The notes beneath the pieces were generated by a model. It did not search any database. It had not been told where the DNA came from and saw only the letters and a program-made list of their open reading frames with translations. A stretch of DNA of 21,054 bases, from assembly GCA_044359885.1 (NCBI GenBank), contig JBIKLI010000028.1, forward strand, positions 1 to 21,054, in the 5' to 3' direction. Each line of letters opens with the position of its first letter. The first letter of the stretch is position 1. This stretch comes from CAIOSQ01 sp044359885 (GTDB taxonomy: Bacteria; Pseudomonadota; Alphaproteobacteria; CACIAM-22H2). Both the position numbers and the translations under genes were made by a program. This document shows, piece by piece, positions 7,095 to 14,400 of this stretch.

Positions 7095-7546
7095 CCGACG
7101 AAACCGAGGCGACCGTCGATCTGTTCGTCGACGGCGCCTGTTCCGGCAATCCCGGCCCGGGAGGCTGGGGCGCCATCCTGCGCTGGCGCGGCCACGAGAA
7201 GGAATTGTCGGGCGGCGCGCCCGACACGACCAACAACCGCATGGAACTGACGGCGGCGATCGAGGGGCTGAACGCGCTGCGGCGCGCCGCCACCATCCGC
7301 GTCACCACCGACTCGACCTATGTGCGCGACGGGATCACGCGGTGGCTGCCGCAGTGGAAGCGCCGCGGCTGGAAGACAGCCGAGAAGAAGCCGGTCAAGA
7401 ACGAGGATCTCTGGCGCGCGCTCGACGCGGCCGCCGCGCGGCACAGCGTCACCTGGCACTGGGTTCGCGGCCATGACGGCCATCCCGAGAACGAGCGCGC
7501 CGACGCGCTGGCGCGTGCGGCGATCGCCGCGCACCGGCGGCGTTGA
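7091..7546 (+). CDS. rnhA: Ribonuclease HI
   Basis: A 151-aa protein with all catalytic residues of RNase HI: Asp14 (FVDGACSGNPGPGGWG), Glu52 (NNRMELTAAIEGL), Asp74 (TTDSTYVRDG), His128 and Asp138 (VRGHDGHPENERAD). The spacing is the same as in the E. coli enzyme, shifted by four residues throughout. The basic-protrusion region WLPQWKRRGWKTAEKKPVKN is also present. It cuts the RNA strand of RNA/DNA hybrids, removing R-loops and primers. The start is GTG, in a GTGA overlap with the SIMPL gene; this start gives the normal family length. Confidence 0.97.
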   Translation: MTDETEATVDLFVDGACSGNPGPGGWGAILRWRGHEKELSGGAPDTTNNRMELTAAIEGLNALRRAATIRVTTDSTYVRDGITRWLPQWKRRGWKTAEKKPVKNEDLWRALDAAAARHSVTWHWVRGHDGHPENERADALARAAIAAHRRR

Positions 7547-7698
7547 CGGCGATCGCGCGCTGCCCCTCACCTTTCCTTGCGTCGGCCGTCGTCCATCGTG
7601 CGATACTGACTGACGCGCGAGGGAGACCGCCCCGGCGGCCCGCCGTCGCGAACCGTCCGCCGGTCCCCGGCCTAACCCCAGCCATCGTGGTGTCCCGC

Positions 7699-7959
7699 AT
7701 GCCAAGCCAAGCCCCGCTCTATGCCGACCGGATCATCAATCTGGCCGTCACCGGCCCTCTGGTGCGCCTCGAACTGGGAGCCATGCGCCTGCCGGCGGGC
7801 GAAGGGCAGAAGCCCGAGATGCAGGCCGTCGAAACGCTGGTCATGCCGCTCGACGGTTTCCTGCAATCCGTCGGCCTGATCGACGCGGTCGTGAAGAAGC
7901 TCGTCGCCGACGGCGTGATCCGTCCGCAGGCGGCGCCGGGCGGCACGCCGTCGGCCTGA
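7699..7959 (+). CDS. Conserved hypothetical protein, 86 aa
   Basis: A small acidic-to-neutral protein starting MPSQAPLYADRIINLAVTG and containing LVRLELGAMRLPAGEGQKP, LVMPLDGFLQSVG and VVKKLVADGVIRP. I recall similar short proteins in proteobacteria with YAD-x-N-x-A-x-TG-x-LVRLEL and LVMPL-GF patterns, all uncharacterised. The N-terminal beta-rich part and C-terminal helix with VKKL suggest a small cytosolic protein; there is no signal peptide or membrane segment. The frame is open upstream to 7543, but the upstream part is low-complexity Arg/Pro sequence, so the ATG at 7699 is preferred. The preceding 150 bases after rnhA show no clear gene. It converges on pyrD with a 10-nt gap. Function unknown. 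Confidence 0.75.
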   Translation: MPSQAPLYADRIINLAVTGPLVRLELGAMRLPAGEGQKPEMQAVETLVMPLDGFLQSVGLIDAVVKKLVADGVIRPQAAPGGTPSA

Positions 7960-7973
7960 CCGGCCGCGGTCAG
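7956..7973. terminator. Palindromic hairpin containing both convergent stop codons; possible bidirectional terminator
   Basis: CTGACCG (7956-7962), loop GCCG, CGGTCAG (7967-7973): a perfect 7-bp stem with a 4-nt loop. The left arm includes the TGA of the 86-aa gene and the right arm includes the TGA of pyrD. There is no T-run on either side, so it is not a canonical intrinsic terminator, but its position between two converging genes suggests transcription end or RNA 3' protection. Confidence 0.45.
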
Positions 7974-9010
7974 ACGTCGACGCCCACCGCCGCGGCGACG
8001 CTGTCGAACCCGTCGCGGCGCAGCAACGCCGCCAGTTCGCGCTTGATCCGGGCCACCAGCCCCGGCCCCTCGTAGACCAGCGCCGTGTAGAGCTGGACCA
8101 TCGACGCGCCGGCCCTGATCTTGGCGTAGGCGTCGTCTCCCGTCGCGACACCGCCGGCACCGATCAGCGCGATGGTGCCGCCGGTCAGGCGCCGCATGTC
8201 GCGCAGCACCGCGGTCGACGGCGCGAACAGGGGACGCCCGGAAAGCCCTCCCGCCTCGCCGCGCGCCGCGCCGCGCAGGTCCGGCGGGCGGGCGATGGTG
8301 GTGTTCGACACGATGATGCCGGCAAGGCGCCGCGTGCGCGCCACGGCGGCAATGTCCGCCAGATCCTCCGCAGCCATGTCCGGGGCGATCTTCACCAGCA
8401 AGGGCGGCGGATCTCCGGGCAGTGCCGCCTGGACGCGCGCGACCAGCGCGTCGAGCGCGGCGCGATCCTGCAGGGCGCGCAGGCCCGGCGTGTTCGGCGA
8501 CGAGACGTTGATCACGAGATAATCCGCGAAGCGCGCGAGCGCCGCGGCGCCCGCCGCATAGTCCGCCGCCGCGTCGAGGCTGTCCTTGTTCTTGCCCAGG
8601 TTGACGCCCACGACGCCGCGCCGCGCACGACCGGCGAGCCGCGCCGCCACGGCGTCGACGCCGTCGCTGTTGAATCCGTAGCGGTTGATCACCGCGCCGT
8701 CCTCAGGCAGCCGGAACACGCGCGGACGCGGATTGCCGGGCTGGGGCCGCGGGGTCACCGAACCGATCTCGACGCTGCCGAAGCCGAGGCCGAGCAACGC
8801 ATCGGGCGCCTGCGCATCTTTGTCGAAACCAGCCGCGAGGCCCACGGGATTGGGCAGATCGAGGCCCCACAGCCGCGTCGCGAGGATCGGATCGTCGCGG
8901 CCCGCGCGCAGCAGCGGGCGCGCCACGGTCAGCGCCAGGATCGCCGCGCGATGCGCATCCTCGGCGTCGAGGCACCGCAACGCGCGCATCGCCAGGGACG
9001 AGAGGCTCAT
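7970..9010 (-). CDS. pyrD: Dihydroorotate dehydrogenase (quinone), class 2
   Basis: A 346-aa protein with the class 2 pattern: a membrane-associating N-terminal helical part (about residues 1-40) before the barrel. Motifs are NPVGLAAGFDKDAQ (Lys64), INRYGFNSDG (about 109-117), GVNLGKNKD, VINVSSPNTPGLR (Ser171 as the probable catalytic base), LLVKIAPD and GIIVSNTTI. It oxidises dihydroorotate to orotate with FMN and passes electrons to ubiquinone at the inner membrane, the fourth step of UMP synthesis. The ATG overlaps the stop of the DUF952 gene in ATGA, which supports both the start and co-translation. Confidence 0.97.
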   Translation of the reverse strand: MSLSSLAMRALRCLDAEDAHRAAILALTVARPLLRAGRDDPILATRLWGLDLPNPVGLAAGFDKDAQAPDALLGLGFGSVEIGSVTPRPQPGNPRPRVFRLPEDGAVINRYGFNSDGVDAVAARLAGRARRGVVGVNLGKNKDSLDAAADYAAGAAALARFADYLVINVSSPNTPGLRALQDRAALDALVARVQAALPGDPPPLLVKIAPDMAAEDLADIAAVARTRRLAGIIVSNTTIARPPDLRGAARGEAGGLSGRPLFAPSTAVLRDMRRLTGGTIALIGAGGVATGDDAYAKIRAGASMVQLYTALVYEGPGLVARIKRELAALLRRDGFDSVAAAVGVDV

Positions 9011-9363
9011 TCGCCGGCGAGCCCCCAGGGGAAGACATGCCGCCCGTCGGCGGCGAGCGGCAGCGGTGCCGCGCGGCGCACATGCGCCGGGTCGAGCCCG
9101 CCATAGATATGCGGGAATAGCTTTCCGCCGCGCGACGCCTCCCAGCGCAGCGCGGCGCCAAGCGCCGCCACGTCGATCTCCAGGATCGTCAGCCCGTCCT
9201 GGCCGGCACGATGCTTGGCGACGCTGGCGACGACCTGGGACGCGTCAGAGCAGTGGATGAAGCCATCGGCGAGATCCTGCGAGGATCCCGCATAGCGGCC
9301 AGCGGCGCATGCGGCGTCCCATTCCGCGGCGCGGCACACGTGGTAGACGGCGTCGTCGAGCAT
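9007..9363 (-). CDS. DUF952 domain protein
   Basis: A 118-aa protein matching DUF952 over its whole length: VYHVCRAAEWDAACAAGRY, DLADGFIHCSDASQV, LTILEIDVAALGAALRWE and KLFPHIYGGLD. The family is widespread, small and uncharacterised, and lacks an assigned reaction; conserved His/Ser/Cys in GFIHCS and His in FPHIYG could form a site, but that is guesswork. The ATG at 9363 begins at the usual MLDDAVYHV-like N-terminus; an AGGA lies 13 nt upstream, so the ribosome-binding site is poor. It lies upstream of pyrD and overlaps it by 4 nt, and is divergent from the nuclease gene across a 98-nt gap. Confidence 0.9.
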   Translation of the reverse strand: MLDDAVYHVCRAAEWDAACAAGRYAGSSQDLADGFIHCSDASQVVASVAKHRAGQDGLTILEIDVAALGAALRWEASRGGKLFPHIYGGLDPAHVRRAAPLPLAADGRHVFPWGLAGE

Positions 9364-9461
9364 GCGCCGGACGGTATCCTGCGTCTGCCTCCTTCGCCAG
9401 TGCGGCCTACGCCGCCGGCGCGGGACGGCACGGCACATGGAAACGATAGGCTCGCCCGGCC

Positions 9462-11387
9462 ATGACAAGTCGCGCCGCCGTCGTCCTGGGCCTGTGGGTC
9501 CCCATCCTCGCTGCCGGCGGCATTGCGCCGGCAGGGACCATCCAGGCGATCCAGGGAACGCGCCATGTGTCGCCCCTCGCCGGAGCCGATGTCGAGGGGA
9601 TCGACGGCGTGGTCACCGCCGTCCTCGCGAGCGGCTCGCGGCGCGGTGCCTTCATCCAGGACCCGCGCCCCGGCGGCGACGGCGACGCGGCCACATCCGA
9701 CGCCGTGTTCGTCGCCATGGCGGCCGACGCGCTCGCCGACCTGCGCACCGGGGATCTGCTCCGGGTCGCGGGCCGCGTCGCCGAAAGGCGTGGCAGAGCA
9801 AGCGACCTGTCGGTGACCCAGATCGAGGCCAGCACCATTCAGCGCCTGTCGCGCGACAGGCCGCTACCGGCCGCGATCGTCGTCGGCGCCGCCGGGCGCG
9901 CATCGCCCGACCGCATCGCGCCGGCCATCGGCGGCTCGGTCGAAGGCGCCGGCTACGCCCCGGATCCGGCGCGCTACGCGCTGGACTTCTTCGAAAGCCT
10001 CGAGGGGATGCGGGTCGTGATCGGCGATGCCCAGGCGATCGGGCCGCGCGACAGCTTCGGCGAGTTCCCCCTGGTCGCGGACCGCGCCCGGTCGATGCCC
10101 CTCGCCAATGCCCGCGGCGGCGCCACCGCCGGCCCGGGGGCGGAGAATGGCGGACGGCTCGTCGCCGACGACCGCCTGATCGGCGCCGCGTCGATGCCAC
10201 GGGTCCGGGTCGGCGACCGGCTTGGCGACACGGCCGGCATCCTCGACTACGGCTTCTCCAACTATCGTCTGCTGCTGACCGAACCGCCCCGTCATGTCTC
10301 CGGCGGGCTGGTCCCCGAGATCGCGGCCGCGCCGCGACCCGGCGAAGTGTCCATCGCCAGCTACAACGTCCAGAACCTGGCTGGCACCTCCCGGGCGTCG
10401 AAATTCGCGGCGCTGGGCCGCCAGATCGCCGGCGCCCTGCACGCGCCGGACATCCTGGCGCTGTCGGAAATCCAGGACGACGACGGCACGATCGACAGCG
10501 GCACCGTATCGGCCGGGCGCAGCTACGACCGGCTGGTCGCGGCGATCGTCGCCGCCGGCGGCCCGCGCTACGCGGTTGCGCAGATCGACCCCGTCGACGG
10601 CGCGGATGGCGGCGCGCCGGGCGGCAATATCCGCAATGCCTTCCTCTACGACCCGCGCCGGGTCCGCTTCGTGCCGAGACCCGGCGGCGACGCCGCAAGG
10701 CCGGTGGCGATCGGCGAGGACGGCATGCTCGACATCAATCCCGGGCGCATCGCACCGCTCGACCCGGCCTGGAGCCAGGGACCGGGCGGCTTCTCCGGCG
10801 GACGCAAGCCGCTGACCGCGACCTTCGAGATCGGTGGCCGCCGCCTCGTGCTGATCGCCGCGCATCTCAAGTCGCGCAGCGAGGACCAGCCGCTGTTCGG
10901 CCGCATCCAGGCTCCCGCCGAACCCACGGCGGTCCAGCGGCTGGCACAGGCCGAAGCGATCGCCGGATTCGTGCGCGCGCTGACCCGCGCCGATCCGCTG
11001 GCCGGCATCGCGGTCCTCGGCGACTTCAACGATCACGGCGGCAGTCCGACGCTGGCCCGCCTCGCCGCCGCCGGCCTTGCCGACCTCGTCGCCACGCTGC
11101 CGCCCGAGGAACGCTATTCCTACATCTTCGAGGGCATGAGCCAGGACCTCGACCACATCATGGTCGGCCCGGCCCTGCTGCCCTTTGCGCGCTTCGACAT
11201 CGTGCACATCAACGCCGAGTTTCCCGGCGAGGAACGCGCCAGCGACCATGACCCGCTGCTGCTGCGGCTGGATTTCGGCATCCCGGTCCCGGCGCCACCG
11301 AGCCTGACGCTGCTCTGTCCAGCCGTGCTGCTGCTGGCCCGGCGGCGAACCGGCACGCCTCTCGCTGGAATCTCGGCCATGGCATAG
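9462..11387 (+). CDS. Secreted endonuclease/exonuclease/phosphatase-family nuclease with PEP-CTERM-like tail
   Basis: A 641-aa protein. It has a Sec-type signal peptide (core VVLGLWVPILAAGGI, cut near residue 22-25), an N-terminal OB-fold-like part (about 30-125; DGVVTAVLASGSRRGAFIQD) as in extracellular nucleases of the ExeM/NucH type, and an EEP nuclease domain (about 298-603). EEP motifs are SYNVQNLAG (about 301), LALSEIQDD with the metal-binding Glu near 336, LIAAHLKSR, VLGDFNDH (about 520), DLDHIMVG and ASDHDPLLL with the catalytic His near 595. The C-terminus has VPAPPSLTLL (609-618), a hydrophobic stretch and RRR (627-629), resembling a PEP-CTERM sorting signal. It probably degrades nucleic acid outside the inner membrane. 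It starts 98 nt from divergent DUF952 and 44 nt before the DUF4011 gene. Confidence 0.87.
   Translation: MTSRAAVVLGLWVPILAAGGIAPAGTIQAIQGTRHVSPLAGADVEGIDGVVTAVLASGSRRGAFIQDPRPGGDGDAATSDAVFVAMAADALADLRTGDLLRVAGRVAERRGRASDLSVTQIEASTIQRLSRDRPLPAAIVVGAAGRASPDRIAPAIGGSVEGAGYAPDPARYALDFFESLEGMRVVIGDAQAIGPRDSFGEFPLVADRARSMPLANARGGATAGPGAENGGRLVADDRLIGAASMPRVRVGDRLGDTAGILDYGFSNYRLLLTEPPRHVSGGLVPEIAAAPRPGEVSIASYNVQNLAGTSRASKFAALGRQIAGALHAPDILALSEIQDDDGTIDSGTVSAGRSYDRLVAAIVAAGGPRYAVAQIDPVDGADGGAPGGNIRNAFLYDPRRVRFVPRPGGDAARPVAIGEDGMLDINPGRIAPLDPAWSQGPGGFSGGRKPLTATFEIGGRRLVLIAAHLKSRSEDQPLFGRIQAPAEPTAVQRLAQAEAIAGFVRALTRADPLAGIAVLGDFNDHGGSPTLARLAAAGLADLVATLPPEERYSYIFEGMSQDLDHIMVGPALLPFARFDIVHINAEFPGEERASDHDPLLLRLDFGIPVPAPPSLTLLCPAVLLLARRRTGTPLAGISAMA
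9511..9534. repeat. Perfect 9-bp inverted repeat in the nuclease signal-peptide coding region
   Basis: CTGCCGGCG (9511-9519), 6-nt spacer GCATTG, CGCCGGCAG (9526-9534). It lies about 50 nt after the start codon of the nuclease gene and would form a strong hairpin in its mRNA. It encodes part of the hydrophobic signal peptide, so it may simply follow from Gly/Ala/Pro codon use. Confidence 0.6.
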
Positions 11388-11431
11388 TCTCGGTCAGCGC
11401 GTTCCGATTTTCCAGCCGAGGTCCGATCCAG

Positions 11432-14400
11432 ATGGAGTCCCAAGCCGCCACCGGTCTCCAGGCATTGCTGGACGACGCGCGACGCCGGCTGGTCGAGACA
11501 GGTACCCGCAACCGGCTGATCCATGTCAACCGCGCCAATCCGCGCACGAACGCGCTCAACATCGTCGGCGAGCGCGCCGACGACGTTTTCGCGACCCTGC
11601 GTCGCCGCGGCAAGCGCATGCGGCTGCGGGCGCTGGGCAAGGATCGCGCCGAAGACGCGACCGGCGAAGCCGACGGCCCGGATCTGGCCGAGGACTATCT
11701 CGCGGCGGGCGACGACGCCCGCCGCGACGATGCCTTCCTGGACACCCCGCTCGGGCCCGACGGCCTGCAGAAACGTCTGCTGCGCCTCGCGGGCGAAGCC
11801 AGGACCGCGGAGGAAGAACAGGGCGTCAACATCCTCTACCTCGCGCTCGGATTCCTCTCCTGGTTCGAGGATCCGGCGTCCCGGATCCGCCGCGAGGCGC
11901 CGCTGGTGCTGCTGCCGGTGGATCTGGTGCGCAACGAGCGCGGCTCGGGCTTCGAACTGCGCCGGCGAGACGACGACCTCGTCGCCAATCTGCCGCTGCA
12001 GGAACGCCTGCGGCGGGATTTCGGCATCGTGCTGCCGGAGATCGAGGAGAGCGAAGACTGGGCCCCGGGCGCCTATTTCGAGGCGGTCGCCGGAATGGTG
12101 TCGGGGCTGCCGCGCTGGGCCGTCGCCCCCGACGCGATGCAGCTCGGCTTCTTCTCCTTCGCGAAACTGCTGATGCTTCGCGATCTGGATCCGGCGAACT
12201 GGCCCGAGGGACGGCTTGGCAGCCTCGACCTGATGCGCCGGCTGCTGCGCGACGGGTTCGAGGAGGACGCCCCGCTCTTCGGCGCGCGCGACCGGCTCGA
12301 CGACAGGCTCGATCCGGCTGCCCTCCTCCACATCGTCGACGCCGACGCCTCCCAGGCGAAGGTGATCGAGGAGGTCCGCGCCGGCCGCAATCTCGTCGTT
12401 CAGGGGCCGCCGGGGACCGGCAAGTCCCAGACGATCGCGAACATCGTCGCCGCCGCCGTCCATGACGGCAAGACCGTCCTATTCATGGCGGAGAAGATGG
12501 CCGCGCTCGAGGTCGTCCATGGCCGGCTGGTCCGATGCGGCCTCGCGGACATCTGCCTCGAACTGCACTCGCGCAGCGCCAGCCGCAAGGCGGTGCTGAC
12601 GGAGATCGCGCGGACGCTGGAGGCCGGCGCACGGCCGCTGCCGGCTCCGGCCGACCCGGCGGCGCTGCGCGAGGCGCGCGCGCAGCTGAACGCGATCGCG
12701 GCGCTGCTCCACGATCGGGTTCCCGGACGCGACTACACGCCCTTCGCCACCATCGCCGAGATCGCCGGCCTGATCGGCCGCGGCGTGCCGCCGCCGACGA
12801 TCGCGCAGGACGGGCTGGCGGCGCTGTCGAACGCCGAGCGTGCGGCGCTGGCGCAGGCGGTCGGCGCGCATGCCGCCCGCGCCGCCGACGCCGGACCGGC
12901 GCGCCGGCACCCCTTCGCCGGCAGCACCGCCGAGGATCTGCAGCCGACGGACCTTGCCCGCCTCGGCGAGGAGCTGACGGCGGCGCGCGGCGCGATCGCC
13001 GGGCTGGTTGCGGCGCTCGGCGCGCTCGGCGGATTCCTGCCGGTGCCCGCCTCGCCGACCCTGCGCGACGGCGAAACGCTGTGCGCGCTGCTCGACCTGC
13101 TTGGCGCGATCCCGGCCGCGTCGCGGCCGCTCGCCATCCATCTCTTCGCCCACGCGACGGACGGCCCTGTCGACGCTGCCCTGGCCGCCGGCCTCGCGTG
13201 GCAGCAGGCTCGCGAGGCGGCCGAGCCGGTCTTCGCCGCCACGGCCTGGACTGGGGACGCGACGGCGCTGCGGGCACCGATCGCCGGTGGCGTCGCCTCG
13301 CTGATCGCCCGGTTCATGCCCGCCTACCGGCGCGCCTCGGCGCATCTCGCCGGCCTGCTGCGCAGCGAATTGCCGAAGACGGCCGCCCTGCGGCTGGACC
13401 TGGTCGACCGCCTGCTCGACATCGCGCGGCTGCGGGCGAACCTGGCGGCCGAGGCGCCGTTGCTCGCCGCGGCGCTGGGCCCGCATTGGCGCGGCGAGTC
13501 GACCGATTTCGCGGCGGCACGCGCCGTGCTCGCCCAGGTCGCGGCGATCCGCGCCACCGCGCGGCTCGCCGCTGCGCCGGATCTGGCCGCCGCCCTGGAG
13601 GGACTGCCTGCCGCCGCGGCGCGGCACGCGGACCTGGCGGCGTCGGTCGCCGCCGCACGGCGCACGGTGGCAGCCGTGTTCGGGCGGCTGGCCGCCGACG
13701 CAACGGTCGACCGCGACGGCTTCGCGCTCGGCGAGATGGCCGCGCGCTGCGCCGCCCTGGCCGACGGGATCGGCCGCTATGGGCAATGGGTGGCGCTGCG
13801 GCGCGGCATGGCCCAGTTGGAGGCGTGGGGCCTCGGGACGCTGGTCGCGGCGATCGAGGAGGAACGCCTCGCGCCAGCGGCGGCGGTCGACGAATTCCTG
13901 TACGCCTCGGCGGAGGCGCGCTGGGCCCACGCCCGCGCGGCTCTGCCCGCGCTCTCCGAACTGCGCGGGACCGACCGCCACGAAGCGGTCCGGTCGTTCC
14001 AGGACCTGGAGCGTGCGCGCATGACCGAGGTCCGCGGCGCCGTGCTCGCCCGTCACCGGTCGCATCTTCCCCGGGGCGCCGCCGGCGAGATGGGCCACAT
14101 CCTGGGCGAGATCGCGAAGCGGCGCGGCCACAAGCCGATCCGCTCGCTGGTCGCTGCGGCCGGCACCGCGCTGACCCGGATCAAGCCGGTCTTCCTGATG
14201 AGTCCGGTCTCGATCGCGCAGTTCCTGCCACCGGGCCGGCTGTCCTTCGACCTGCTGATCGTCGACGAGGCCAGCCAGGTCCGGCCGGAGGATGCGCTGG
14301 GCGCGGTCGCACGTGCATCGCAGATCGTCGTGGTCGGCGACCAGAAGCAGCTGCCGCCGACGAGCTTCTTCGACCGGCTGACCAGCGACGCGCCCGAGGA

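Noticed and set aside
7577..7607. Possible promoter TTGCGT ... GATACT before the 86-aa gene
   Set aside because: The spacing is 19 nt and both boxes are weak, so I do not call it.
7543..7698. N-terminal extension of the 86-aa protein into the region after rnhA
   Set aside because: The upstream translation is low-complexity Arg/Pro-rich sequence unlike a conserved N-terminus.
9364..9461. Promoters in the gap between DUF952 and the nuclease gene
   Set aside because: Divergent promoters must exist nearby, but no pair of boxes with acceptable spacing could be picked by eye.
9864..11249. A 461-codon open frame opposite the nuclease gene
   Set aside because: Composition is Asp/Gly/Arg-rich as expected from antisense of GC3-rich codons; the sense frame has complete EEP motifs.
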